Shown piece by piece: positions 13,656 through 21,693 of a stretch of 64,000 nt of DNA. How positions within the stretch are numbered: position 1 is the stretch's first letter; every line of letters begins with the position of its first letter. The DNA comes from Pseudomonadota bacterium (GTDB lineage: Bacteria > Pseudomonadota > Gammaproteobacteria > Steroidobacterales > Steroidobacteraceae). The DNA is taken from assembly GCA_018241525.1 (NCBI GenBank), contig JAFEDR010000014.1, positions 62,001-126,000 of the forward strand, given 5' to 3'. A program made the position numbers and the translations under genes. The notes beneath the pieces are model-generated. The model was not told where the DNA came from and did no database searches. It saw only the letters and a list, made by a program, of their open reading frames with translations.

Positions 13656-14219
13656 ATGGAGGCCCTGCTGAGATACTTCGAGGCGCGCCCTGCTCGAGTC
13701 GTCCTTCTCTGGCTTTGGACGCTGATCATCCCGGGGGTGGTACTTTCGAGAACCCTGCCATGGCCGTATTCGGAGTCGATCGACGACTTCGTCAAATTCA
13801 CGACGCTGCTCGGCTATCCGCAACTGATCATCTTTGGCCTTCCCGAGCCGGCGTTGTCGAGGCCCTTCCAGTGGATCGCCCGAGCCTCGTTCGCGCTGCA
13901 GGTGGCGGTGGTCGTGGTCTCGCTCTTTTCAACACCCGGCCCGGCATCGCCCGTGGAGGGTGTGCTTGGTCAACTGCTCGGCGCCGTCGGCGGCGTGCTC
14001 ATTGTCTCGCCGCTCTTCCTGGCAACCTCAGCCCTTGGTGCGGCGCGTCGCAGGCTCGGTCTGTACAAGCCCTTTGACTTCGTCGGCACGTTTGTCGCAC
14101 TTGCCTACCTGCCCTTGGGGGGCCTCGTGCCACTGAGGCGCCTCCTACGCCCCGTACTCGAGGGAAGCAGGCCGAGCACCCGTACCACAGTGATCGAAGA
14201 CCGTGCGGACTCAAGCTGA
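13656..14219 (+). CDS. Cassette 28: membrane protein, unknown function
   Basis: 187 aa from ATG 13656, four bases after the attC27 remnant. Hydrophobic segments at about 14-32, 49-64, 74-89, 104-124 and 138-156 suggest five membrane helices; the C-terminus is basic and soluble (RPSTRTTVIEDRADSS). The TGA stop falls in the R'' position of attC28. No family recognised. Last gene of the array. Confidence 0.72.
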   Translation: MEALLRYFEARPARVVLLWLWTLIIPGVVLSRTLPWPYSESIDDFVKFTTLLGYPQLIIFGLPEPALSRPFQWIARASFALQVAVVVVSLFSTPGPASPVEGVLGQLLGAVGGVLIVSPLFLATSALGAARRRLGLYKPFDFVGTFVALAYLPLGGLVPLRRLLRPVLEGSRPSTRTTVIEDRADSS

Positions 14220-14319
14220 CGATCCGTCCAGGCGGATCTTGGTCGATGGTGTGGGCCCCGTTTCCGATTCGTTCCCGTCGTGCGGGCGTCTTCCGACCCG
14301 CGCAGACTTCTCGTCAGGC
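14214..14319 (+). repeat. attC28 (degenerate, distal end of array)
   Basis: AGCTGAC 14214-14220 and GTCAGGC 14313-14319 replace the AAC and GTT cores; right arm CCGACCCGCGCAG is still recognisable; 106 bp. No attC-like sequence is seen to the right, so I place the array end here. Confidence 0.65.
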
Positions 14320-14445
14320 CGTCGAGGAACGGCAAGCCGGTTGAGATTCAGCCGGGGTTCTTTGGCTAGAATCACCCGCGGCGATCGGGCAGGTGACGAC
14401 CCGCGCGGGCGCGCCATTCATCGGTGAGCCAAGCGGAGCACGCGA

Positions 14446-15096
14446 ATGACGAAGGTTCGAATCGCGAGTTTCACCGTCTCGCTCGACGGCTACGGTGCGG
14501 GCCCAAACCAGGACCTCGAGAACCCGCTGGGCGTCGGCGGCAAGGAACTGCACCAGTGGCTCTTTCCGACGCGCACCTTTCAACGAGCGATCTTCGGATC
14601 GGACCAAGGCACCACCGGTGTCGACGATGATTTCGCCGCTCGAGGCTTCCTCAACCTTGGCGCGTGGATCCTGGGCCGGAACATGTTCGGCCCGGTCCGC
14701 GGTGCCTGGCCGGACTTGAGCTGGAAAGGCTGGTGGGGCGACAACCCGCCGTACCACGTGCCGGTTTTCGTCCTCACCCACCATGCGCGGCCGTCGATCC
14801 CAATGGATGGTGGAACGACCTTCCACTTCGTCACCGGGGGCATCCACGAGGCACTCGATCGCGCGCGCGAGGCGGCCGGTGATCGCGACGTCCGGATCGG
14901 GGGTGGCGTCCATACCCTGCAGCAGTATCTGCGCGCGGGACTGATCGACGAGATGCACTATGCGGTGGCGCCGGTGCTGCTGGGCCGCGGCGAGCGACTC
15001 TTCGAGGGCGTCGACCTGCGATCCCTGGGGTACGAGTGCGTCCAGACCGTGGCGTCGGAGAAGGCCACGCACGTGGTATTGCGGCGGCGCGGCTGA
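14446..15096 (+). CDS. RibD C-terminal / dihydrofolate reductase-like protein
   Basis: 216 aa from ATG 14446. Begins MTKVRIASFTVSLDGYGAG, the usual start of RibD_C-type reductases, with 'LGAWILGRNMFG', 'TTFHFVTGG' and 'IGGGVHTLQQYLRAGLIDE ... APVLLGRGERLFEG', the NADPH-binding and C-terminal signatures. These stand-alone proteins reduce unknown substrates with NAD(P)H in the cytoplasm. First chromosomal gene after the integron array. A TAGAAT at 14367-14372 may be its -10 box; no good -35 at 17 bases. Confidence 0.88.
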   Translation: MTKVRIASFTVSLDGYGAGPNQDLENPLGVGGKELHQWLFPTRTFQRAIFGSDQGTTGVDDDFAARGFLNLGAWILGRNMFGPVRGAWPDLSWKGWWGDNPPYHVPVFVLTHHARPSIPMDGGTTFHFVTGGIHEALDRAREAAGDRDVRIGGGVHTLQQYLRAGLIDEMHYAVAPVLLGRGERLFEGVDLRSLGYECVQTVASEKATHVVLRRRG

Positions 15097-15125
15097 AGGG
15101 CCGCCTGAGCGGAGGGGCGAGGACG

Positions 15126-15704
15126 ATGAGACGGATCTTATGCGTCGCCTCGACACTGGTGCTCGCCGCGTGTACGCCCTTCAGGGCCGCCGAGTCGCCG
15201 TACAACCTCGGCGTCGCCGCCTGGAAGCAGAAGGATTACCCGGAGGCGGCCCGTCAATGGTCCGTGGAGGTGCTGCAGGGCAACGCTGACGCCCTCAACA
15301 ACCTGGCCTACCTCTATTTCAACGGCCTGGGCGGACCGAAGCGGGTGGACGCGGCGGTCGGCCTTTGGCGACTCGCGGCCCAGGCGGGGCACTCGGAGGC
15401 CCAGTGGCACCTCGGATTCGCCTATGAGCGAGGTGCTGGCGTGCCGCAGAGTCCCTCCCGGGCGTTCGGCTGGTACCGCTGCGCGATGGCGAGCGCCGAG
15501 CGCGAGGCGCACGGCGACAAGGAAGCGATCGAGCGAACTATCTTCGAGGATGCGAAGCGATCGCTGGAGGACCTGCAGCCGGGCATGAGCGCTGCGGAAA
15601 TTGCCGAGGGCGAGGCGCTCGCGCGGGAGTTGATCGACCGATACGGACGGGCGGCGCCCTGGCAAGCGGTCCCGAGTCCCGGCGACCAAGCGAGCGGACA
15701 GTGA
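15126..15704 (+). CDS. Lipoprotein with Sel1-like repeats
   Basis: 192 aa from ATG 15126 (GGGGCGAGGACG upstream). Lipobox TLVLAAC, Cys about residue 16. Repeats of the Sel1/TPR type follow: 'YNLGVAAWKQKDYPEAARQW', 'ADALNNLAYLYFNGLGG' and 'SEAQWHLGFAYERGAGVPQ'. Sel1 repeats usually hold protein partners together. Likely outer-membrane or periplasmic. Follows the reductase by 29 bases and may be cotranscribed. Confidence 0.85.
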   Translation: MRRILCVASTLVLAACTPFRAAESPYNLGVAAWKQKDYPEAARQWSVEVLQGNADALNNLAYLYFNGLGGPKRVDAAVGLWRLAAQAGHSEAQWHLGFAYERGAGVPQSPSRAFGWYRCAMASAEREAHGDKEAIERTIFEDAKRSLEDLQPGMSAAEIAEGEALARELIDRYGRAAPWQAVPSPGDQASGQ

Positions 15705-15871
15705 CCTCGGTCAGCGGGGGAGCGCTCGGGACGCAGCCGGGTAGATAGAGGGACATTTCGCGGACGCCGTTGAGCCGACCGTCGGATCGGCATGCGGCTC
15801 GGGTGGCCCAATCGGAGCGGTCACCTCAGGAGACGAGTCTTCGGCGTCGCAGGTTTACCGGGAGGCTCAAC

Positions 15872-16255
15872 GTGACATCACTCGAAGCTCTGGCCCTGGC
15901 CCTCGGCGTCAGCATCGCCCTCGGCTTGGCCGTCACCCTGGTGCTCTTCAGGCCGCTGCAGGCATTGCTGGCCCGGGTCTGCCCCGGCCACGAGGCCGTC
16001 GCGTTCTGGGAGCGGTTCACGATCCTGATGCTCTTTCTATCGCCGGTCTTCGTCTCGGTCGTCTGGGGCGTGCCGCCCCGGAAGATCCTCGACGCGGAGG
16101 ACACCGGGGCGGTGCTCCAGACCATCATCACGTCCGGCCTCGTCGGCATCTTCCTCGCGGTACTGGGCATGGGAATCTGGGTGTCGGCGCTGATCCGGCG
16201 TGCGCCGGCTGCGCCGCCGGCGGTGCTGCCGAAGAACACGCAATTCGGCGACTGA
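15872..16255 (+). CDS. Membrane protein, unknown function
   Basis: 127 aa from GTG 15872, chosen because GGAGG at 15861-15865 sits six bases upstream; the frame is open further back without a good start. Three hydrophobic segments (about 6-27, 48-66, 87-109) and a proline-rich tail. No family recognised. Confidence 0.7.
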   Translation: MTSLEALALALGVSIALGLAVTLVLFRPLQALLARVCPGHEAVAFWERFTILMLFLSPVFVSVVWGVPPRKILDAEDTGAVLQTIITSGLVGIFLAVLGMGIWVSALIRRAPAAPPAVLPKNTQFGD

Positions 16256-16341
16256 AGCGCCGGAGCGTCGGTCCCTGCGTTCGACTCATTAGGATGCGCC
16301 TGCCAGGTTTCCGCCAGTTCCGTGCCGAGGGAGGCACCCTG

Positions 16342-16584
16342 ATGGTCGAGCCTGTCCTCACGTCCCGGCTGACTTGCCCGACGTGCCAGGCCTCGAGCAC
16401 CGAGACCATGCCGACCGATGCCTGCGTGTATTTCTACGAGTGCCGCCATTGCGGAGCGATGCTTCGGCCGAAGGCCGGGGATTGCTGCGTCTTCTGTTCC
16501 TACGGCTCCGTCCCGTGTCCGCCGATCCAGGCGGCGGGTCGCTGCTGCGGAACCTCGGCTGCGCCACCCGAGTCTGCCGCATGA
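16342..16584 (+). CDS. Small cysteine-rich zinc-ribbon protein (GDCCVFCSYGS type)
   Basis: 80 aa from ATG 16342, preceded by GAGGGAGG; an upstream ATG at 16294 is less likely. It has 'LTCPTCQASSTETMPTDAC', 'YECRHCGAMLRPKAGDCCVFCSYGSVPCPPIQ' and a further CC. The GDCCVFCSYGSVPCPPIQ end is a known motif of small uncharacterised proteins, often near heavy-metal resistance genes. Probably binds Zn through two CxxC pairs. No metal resistance gene is nearby here. Confidence 0.82.
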   Translation: MVEPVLTSRLTCPTCQASSTETMPTDACVYFYECRHCGAMLRPKAGDCCVFCSYGSVPCPPIQAAGRCCGTSAAPPESAA

Positions 16585-16749
16585 CCCGTGCCGATGAGAC
16601 GCCGCCCTGCCTCGACCGGGCGCGACCATGACCGGACCGCGTCGGGCCGCTGCGGGCGTTCACGCAGGGGAACCTGCGGATCGCGACCGTGGCGGGGGTC
16701 GAGGTCCGTTGTCCCTGTCAGTGAGTAAGCGCGCGAGCCGGGGTCGCCG

Positions 16750-17169
16750 GTGAAGCGAACCTGGACGATCATCGGCGTCCGCGACGTGGACCGAAGTTTT
16801 TACTGGTACCAGACGCTGCTGGGCCTCGTGCCCTCGCGTCCCGCCCATCCGTACTGGGGCCAGCTGCTCGATGCGGACGGGACCGTGCTGCTGTGCCTGC
16901 ACGCCTGGGGCGCGCATGACCATCCGTCGCTTGCGAGCCCGGAACTTGCGATGCCCGGCAACGGGCTGCTGCTCTTCTTCCGGGTCGATGATTTCGACGC
17001 GGCGCTCGTGCGGGCGCGCGGGCTAGGCCTGCCCCTCGACCTGGAGCCGCAGGTCAATCCCGCCACCGGCACGCCGGAGTTCTCGCTCCGCGATCCGGAG
17101 GGCTACCACGTGACGATCAGTGCCCTCCGGGACGCATCGCCCGGCACCGGCCCGACCCGTGGCGCATGA
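16750..17169 (+). CDS. VOC-family protein (glyoxalase/dioxygenase fold)
   Basis: 139 aa from GTG 16750. One VOC domain: 'VRDVDRSFYWYQTLLGL', 'GLLLFFRVDDFDAALVRARGLG' and 'EFSLRDPEGYHVTISA'. Such proteins bind a metal between paired beta-alpha modules and serve as glyoxalases, dioxygenases or resistance proteins; the substrate cannot be read from sequence. One of three single-domain VOC genes within 4.5 kb. Confidence 0.85.
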   Translation: MKRTWTIIGVRDVDRSFYWYQTLLGLVPSRPAHPYWGQLLDADGTVLLCLHAWGAHDHPSLASPELAMPGNGLLLFFRVDDFDAALVRARGLGLPLDLEPQVNPATGTPEFSLRDPEGYHVTISALRDASPGTGPTRGA

Positions 17170-17237
17170 CCGCCGGTCGCCGTCGGCGCACACTCCCCCC
17201 GTCCGGACGGGCGCCCCACACAGGAAGGATCCCCCGC

Positions 17238-17672
17238 ATGCGCATGGCAGCTCTGGCCACCGGTCTCCTGATCTGCGTCGCGGCCTCGGGTGCGGCGCCA
17301 CCGCCGCTCACGTCCGAGGCCGACGTCCGCCAGTTCGCGGACGCGGTCATGGCGTTCGTCGCGAAGGACGACACCGACGCGGCCTTCGCCAAGCTCAAGG
17401 AGCACTGGCCGCTGCCGGCGAACGAGATCGACTCGCTGGCCACGAAGACGCTCGCGGCCCGCAACACCGTCGCCGATCGCTACGGCGCGGTGCTCAACGT
17501 CGTGCTGCTGAAGCAGGAGGCGGTCGGCGACAGCCTGCTGCGGTACACCTACCTCGAGCGGCGCCGCCATCACCCGCTCCGCTGGCTGATCTACTTCTAC
17601 CGGTCGGACACGGAATGGTTCGTGGACGGGACCTCGTGGGACGACCAGATCCAGTCGCTGTTCACGAAGTAG
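17238..17672 (+). CDS. Exported protein, unknown function
   Basis: 144 aa from ATG 17238 with GGAAGGA upstream. Signal peptide with cleavage near ASGAA (about residue 20). The mature part reads 'VRQFADAVMAFVAKDDTDAAFAKLKEHWPLP', then 'LRYTYLERRRHHPLRWLIYFYRSDTEWFVDG'. This layout is common in small periplasmic proteins of unknown role. No domain named. Confidence 0.78.
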   Translation: MRMAALATGLLICVAASGAAPPPLTSEADVRQFADAVMAFVAKDDTDAAFAKLKEHWPLPANEIDSLATKTLAARNTVADRYGAVLNVVLLKQEAVGDSLLRYTYLERRRHHPLRWLIYFYRSDTEWFVDGTSWDDQIQSLFTK

Positions 17673-17748
17673 CGGGCGACGCGGCCCGGCGCCCGAAGCG
17701 CCGGCCGGGCCCCCGGATCCGTCACCGCCGCCCGCGAGGACCCCGCTC

Positions 17749-18114
17749 ATGGTGAAGACCCACGGACTCACCCACGTGGCGCTCGCAGTCCGCGATCCGC
17801 AGCGCTCGCTCGCCTTCTATGCCGAGGTGTTCGGGGTGCGCGAGTACTGCCGCGACGAGACGACGATCCAGGTGCTCGGGCCCGGGCCGCACGACGTGCT
17901 CGCCTTCGAGCGGCGTGCGGAGGCGGCCGGCCGGGCCGGCGGCATCCTGCACATCGGCTTTCGGCTGCAGCAGGCCTCCGACATCGACGCGGCCGTCACG
18001 GCGGTGATCGCCGCGGGCGGTCGGCTCGAGCGGCGCGGGGAGTTCAGGCCCGGCTATCCGTTCGCATTCGTCCGCGATCCCGATGGCTACGAGATCGAGA
18101 TCTGGTACGAGTGA
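17749..18114 (+). CDS. VOC-family protein
   Basis: 121 aa from ATG 17749. Single VOC domain: 'GLTHVALAVRDPQRSLAFYAEVFG', 'GILHIGFRLQ' and 'FAFVRDPDGYEIEIWYE'. His in the first strand and Glu in the last are the expected metal ligands, so an active metalloenzyme is plausible. Substrate unknown. Confidence 0.88.
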   Translation: MVKTHGLTHVALAVRDPQRSLAFYAEVFGVREYCRDETTIQVLGPGPHDVLAFERRAEAAGRAGGILHIGFRLQQASDIDAAVTAVIAAGGRLERRGEFRPGYPFAFVRDPDGYEIEIWYE

Positions 18115-18376
18115 GTCGCCCGGGATCCGGGGTGGCGCGAGCACGCGCGTGGGCACGCGATCCTGGTTCGTTCGGCTACCCTGATGTCGGCGTTACGACG
18201 GCGCCGTCGCGATGCAGGACCATGCTCCAGGGACGTTCCACCGATACTGACCGATCGCCACCCGGTCCGCACCGACGGCGATACCCGGTTCCTGCCCGGC
18301 ACGGGCGAGCCACCGCTCGCGACGCCTCGCCGCAGCCGATGCGCGGTTCGACCATGCCCATCGCTCGGCTGTGCCG

Positions 18377-18736
18377 ATGATCGAGGCCCGCTGCCACTGC
18401 GGGGCGATCTCGGTCCGGGTTCCCGGGCTGCCGTCCCACCTGATCGACTGCAACTGTTCGATCTGCCGCAAGAACGGCGCCCTCTGGGCGCTCTACGCCG
18501 TGGCCGAGATCGAGGTCGCGGCCGCGCCCGGGGCCATCGCCGAGTACGTCTGGGGCAAGCGCACGATCCGCACCGTGCACTGCCAGGTCTGCAGCGCGAC
18601 CACGCACTGGCTCCCGGTGATCCCGGACCCGGACGCGCGCGGCGGGGTCAACCTGCGTCACGTGGATCCGGCGCTGCGGGCCGGGATCCGGGTCCGTCGC
18701 TTCGACGGCGCCGATCGCTGGGAGTACCTCGATTAG
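18377..18736 (+). CDS. GFA-domain protein (glutathione-dependent formaldehyde-activating fold)
   Basis: 119 aa from ATG 18377 (a GTG two codons upstream is possible). Zinc-binding cysteines of the Mss4-like GFA fold are present: 'ARCHCGAISVRV', 'IDCNCSICRKNGALWALYAV' and 'VHCQVCSATTHW'. The last pair reads CxxC with CSAT rather than the usual CGxx. Most family members have no proven substrate. The 262 bases before it hold nothing I can recognise. Confidence 0.85.
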   Translation: MIEARCHCGAISVRVPGLPSHLIDCNCSICRKNGALWALYAVAEIEVAAAPGAIAEYVWGKRTIRTVHCQVCSATTHWLPVIPDPDARGGVNLRHVDPALRAGIRVRRFDGADRWEYLD

Positions 18737-18835
18737 CGCAGGGGCGAGGCGGCGCGCCGCCCGGTCGCGGCCGCATCGCCGCGATCGGCCGGACGCCCTA
18801 TCATGGACGCCCGCAAGCACGATCCGGGAGCGACG

Positions 18836-19324
18836 ATGCCGGTGCGAGCCATCGAGGTCGGGAGGGAGGCAGGCCCGCCGCGCCTGCCGCTCGCGGCGCT
18901 CGTCTGGGCGAACCTCGCCGCCTCGGCGCTGCACTTCGCGGACAACGTGGTGCACTACGCCCGCTACCCCGAGCCCCGCTGGATCTCGAGCGGCCACGTC
19001 GTGGACGCGCTCTGGTTCGCGATCACGCCGCTGCTGCTCGCCGGCGCCTGGTGCCGTGCGCGCAGGTTTCTTGCGCCCGGCTGGCTGCTGCTCGCAACCT
19101 ACGGCGTGCTGAGCTTCAGCGCGCTCGGCCACTACCTCTACGGACCGCCGTCGGCGATGAGCCTCTGGATGAACGTCCTGATCCTGCTCGAGGCCGCCGC
19201 GGCCCTCGCGCTCCTCGTTGCGGTGGCGCGCGATGCGGCCTCCTCGCGCGCGAGGCAGCGTCATCAGCCCTCGCGCGGTGTCTCGATTCCACCCACGCCC
19301 CCGGCCTCGGAGGAAGACCCATGA
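18836..19324 (+). CDS. Membrane protein, unknown function
   Basis: 162 aa from ATG 18836 (CGGGAGCGACG before it); an in-frame ATG at 18803 would add 11 residues. Four hydrophobic segments (about 18-34, 56-70, 79-96, 108-130) and a soluble tail. Conserved-looking 'LHFADNVVHYARYPEPRW' and 'ALGHYLYG'. Its TGA overlaps the ATG of the next gene, so the two are translated together. Confidence 0.78.
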   Translation: MPVRAIEVGREAGPPRLPLAALVWANLAASALHFADNVVHYARYPEPRWISSGHVVDALWFAITPLLLAGAWCRARRFLAPGWLLLATYGVLSFSALGHYLYGPPSAMSLWMNVLILLEAAAALALLVAVARDAASSRARQRHQPSRGVSIPPTPPASEEDP

Positions 19325-19734
19325 CCTGCCTCGATCGGTCGACGACCGCCCGCCGCTCGCGCCGCGCGCCGCGTCCCGTCGCGGCCGCCCTGCTCGCGGC
19401 CTCGGTCCTCGTCTCCACACTCGGCGCGCCGACCGCCTTCGCTCAGCGGGCCGCGGGACCCGCCGCCGGACCGTGCCCGATCGGCGCCGCCCGCGTCGGC
19501 GTCTCGGCACTCGGCGCGGTCGCCCTCAACGGCACGATCGTGCCGGCCGACAAGCTCGCCCCCGCGATCCGCGCGCTGCAGCCGCCGCCGACCGAGATCT
19601 GCTACTTCCGCGAGCCCGCGAGCGGCGGCAAGCCCGCCGCGGTCGCGGGCATCGTGCAGTCGCTCATCTCGCTGAAGCTCCCGATCTCGTTCTACGCGGA
19701 TCCCAAGTTCACGCAGCGCAGCGGGCGGCCGTGA
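19321..19734 (+). CDS. Exported protein, unknown function
   Basis: 137 aa from ATG 19321, overlapping the previous stop by four bases. Twin basic N-terminus (RRSRRAPR) and a hydrophobic stretch ending in AFA-Q (about residue 41) predict a signal peptide. The mature part, 'ALGAVALNGTIVPADKLAPAI' with a later CYFREP, loosely recalls ExbD-like periplasmic domains. Its stop overlaps the next gene's GTG. Confidence 0.76.
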   Translation: MTCLDRSTTARRSRRAPRPVAAALLAASVLVSTLGAPTAFAQRAAGPAAGPCPIGAARVGVSALGAVALNGTIVPADKLAPAIRALQPPPTEICYFREPASGGKPAAVAGIVQSLISLKLPISFYADPKFTQRSGRP

Positions 19735-20180
19735 CGGCGGGCGGGGGCGGCGAGCCCACCTCTGCGGTTTCCGCTCCCGCGGCGTACCTCGGCGGCTGCG
19801 CCTGCGGCGCGCTGCGCTTCCGGGCGAGCGCACCGCCCATCGACGCCGGCTACTGCCACTGTCGGCTCTGCCAGCGGACGACCGGTGCGCCGGTGCTCGC
19901 GTATGCCTCCTTCCCGGTCGGTGCCTTCGCGTACACGACGGGCAAGCCGGCCCGCTACGCCTCCTCGGACCGCGGCCACCGCGAGTTCTGCGATCGCTGC
20001 GGCACGCAGATCGCGTTCCGGGCGAGGCCCGCTCCCGCCACGGTCGACGTCAACGTCGGTGCGCTCGATGAGCCCGCACGGGTCCCGCCTCGCCGCCACC
20101 TCTGGACTGCCTCGGCGATCCCCTGGCTGAACCTCGCGGACGATCTGCCCCGGCACGCCGGGAGTGCGCCCGGGGGCTGA
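19731..20180 (+). CDS. GFA-domain protein
   Basis: 149 aa from GTG 19731, four-base overlap with the gene before. Complete set of GFA cysteines: 'GGCACGALRF', 'GYCHCRLCQRTTGAP' and 'FCDRCGTQIAFR'. Second GFA protein within 1.4 kb and closer to the family consensus than the one at 18377. Substrate unknown. Confidence 0.88.
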   Translation: MTAGGGGEPTSAVSAPAAYLGGCACGALRFRASAPPIDAGYCHCRLCQRTTGAPVLAYASFPVGAFAYTTGKPARYASSDRGHREFCDRCGTQIAFRARPAPATVDVNVGALDEPARVPPRRHLWTASAIPWLNLADDLPRHAGSAPGG

Positions 20181-20302
20181 GGCGCGGCCGCGCCGCGAAC
20201 GCACGCGGTCTCCTGCGGTACGATTCCGGCGGCCCGGGCCACGGGCCCTTCGAGTGGCGACCGTTTCTCGATGCGACCCGGCCACGGACCGACCCCGCCG
20301 CC

Positions 20303-20698
20303 ATGACGCCCGACACCTTCCGCCGGCTTGCACTGGCACTCCCCGGGGCGCACGAATCGGCGCACTTCAACCACCCGGACTTCCGCGTCGGGAAGCGCGT
20401 GTTCGCGACGCTCGGCTATCCGGGTCCCGGCGACGGCATGGTGAAGCTCACGCCGCTGCAGCAATCGCAGTTCGTGGCCGCCTTCCCGGCGGTGTTCGCG
20501 CCGGTGCCCGGCGGCTGGGGCGTCAAGGGCGCGACCCGCGTCAACCTGCGAAACGCAACGGTCGGCACGCTGCGGCCTGCGCTGCACGAGGCGTGGCGGA
20601 ACCTCGCTCCCGCGAGCGCGGCTCCGGCGCCGGCGGCGGCCCGGCGGGCGCCCGCCCCGGGATCCGCCCGGCGCCCGACCCGGACGCGCCACCGATGA
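20303..20698 (+). CDS. MmcQ/YjbR-family protein
   Basis: 131 aa from ATG 20303. 'FRRLALALPGAHESAHFNHPDFRVGKRVFATLG' and 'GWGVKGATRVNLRNATVGTLRPALHEAWRNLAP' match the MmcQ/YjbR-like fold, a small CyaY-like domain thought to bind DNA. The alanine- and arginine-rich tail looks dispensable. Its TGA overlaps the start of the following VOC gene. Confidence 0.85.
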   Translation: MTPDTFRRLALALPGAHESAHFNHPDFRVGKRVFATLGYPGPGDGMVKLTPLQQSQFVAAFPAVFAPVPGGWGVKGATRVNLRNATVGTLRPALHEAWRNLAPASAAPAPAAARRAPAPGSARRPTRTRHR

Positions 20699-21123
20699 CC
20701 CGTGTGCACCACGTGGCGCTCTGGACCGAGGATCTCGATCGCCTGAAGCACTTCTACGTGACGTACTTCGGGGCGAGCGCGGGGCCGCGGTACGCGAACC
20801 CCGCCAAGGGCTTCGAGTCGATCTTCCTCGGCTTCGGCGACGGCGCGCGCCTCGAGCTCATGCGCTCGACGACGGTGCCGACGACGCGACCCTCTCCCGG
20901 CACGCAGCCCTTCGGGCTCACGCACCTCGCGCTCGAGGTCGGCGCGCGCGCGGACGTCGATGCACTCGCGGCGCGCCTCGCCGCCGCCGGTCATCCGATC
21001 GTCGACGGACCGCGGCAGACGGGGGATGGCTACTACGAGGCCGTGAGCTTCGACCCGGACGGCAACCGCCTCGAGCTCTGCGCGACACCGGCGCCGGCCC
21101 ACCATCCACACGAGGAGAGCTGA
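20695..21123 (+). CDS. VOC-family protein
   Basis: 142 aa from ATG 20695 (ATGA overlap with the YjbR gene). VOC signatures 'VHHVALWTEDLDRLKHFYVTYFG', 'GLTHLALEVG' and 'EAVSFDPDGNRLELC', with the glyoxalase-type His and Glu ligands. Probably cotranslated with its neighbours; two bases before the OsmC gene. Confidence 0.88.
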   Translation: MTRVHHVALWTEDLDRLKHFYVTYFGASAGPRYANPAKGFESIFLGFGDGARLELMRSTTVPTTRPSPGTQPFGLTHLALEVGARADVDALAARLAAAGHPIVDGPRQTGDGYYEAVSFDPDGNRLELCATPAPAHHPHEES

Positions 21124-21125
21124 GC

Positions 21126-21572
21126 ATGCGCATCGCCGCGCGCGTCTCGAACGATGCCACCGGCCACGACGCGGTGGTCACGACCGGCACCACGGCCACC
21201 CCGCTCGCCGTGCCGCCGAAGCCGGGCGGCCGCGGCTCGGCCGTCAATGGCGGCGAGTTCCTGATGCTCGCGCTCGCCACCTGCTACTGCAACGATCTCT
21301 ACCGCGAGGCGGCGCGCCTCGGCCTCGCGATCGACGGCGTCGAGGTCGAGGCCGAGGCCGACTTCGAGGGCGTCGGGCTCGCCGCCCGCGACATCCGCTA
21401 TCGCGCGCGGGTCCGCTCGGGCGCGCCGTCCGAGGCGATCGCCCGGCTGCTGCGCGAGACCGACGCGGTGGCCGAGATCCACAACACCGTGCGCGCCGGC
21501 GTCCCGGTGCGGCTCGAGGCGCTCGGGGCCGCGCCTGCGCCGGACCCCGCGCCAGGCACCGGCCGGTCGTGA
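21126..21572 (+). CDS. OsmC/Ohr-family protein
   Basis: 148 aa from ATG 21126. 'GGRGSAVNGGEFLMLALATCYCNDLYREAARLGL' carries the family's reactive cysteine region, and the C-terminal part 'LLRETDAVAEIHNTVRAGVPV' matches the second conserved block. OsmC/Ohr proteins reduce organic hydroperoxides with cysteine chemistry. Here only one clear catalytic-type Cys pair (CYC) is near the helix, so peroxidase activity is uncertain. Confidence 0.83.
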   Translation: MRIAARVSNDATGHDAVVTTGTTATPLAVPPKPGGRGSAVNGGEFLMLALATCYCNDLYREAARLGLAIDGVEVEAEADFEGVGLAARDIRYRARVRSGAPSEAIARLLRETDAVAEIHNTVRAGVPVRLEALGAAPAPDPAPGTGRS

Positions 21573-21693
21573 GCGGGCACCGGCGAGCCGGCCCCGCCGC
21601 CCGGCGACGCGCGCTACCGCCGCGGCCGCATTCCGGGCATGCTCGCGGCGCCCCGACCGCGACCGGCCGGCCCGGGGCGGGGAGGGTCGGGAC

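Larger units (their letters stand above)
1..14319 (+). mobile_element. Chromosomal integron cassette array (28 attC sites)
   Basis: A run of short plus-strand genes, each followed by an imperfect inverted-repeat site that starts with an RYYYAAC box and ends with a GTTRRRY box. Twenty-four of 28 sites are exactly 105 bp. The orientation (GTTRRRY box on the right) puts attI and the integrase left of position 1, outside the window. Base composition is visibly less GC-rich than the flanking chromosome. Sites are well kept up to about 11 kb and decay to 14319. No integrase or transposase gene is visible here, so an integrase-less attC cluster cannot be excluded. Confidence 0.95.

Noticed and set aside
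1..14319. Insertion sequence or transposon
   Set aside because: No transposase, terminal repeats of a unit, or target duplications are seen.
18184..19320. Extension of the exported-protein frame at 19321 upstream to 18184
   Set aside because: It overlaps the GFA and membrane protein genes out of frame; the ATG at 19321 has a signal peptide and stop-start overlap.
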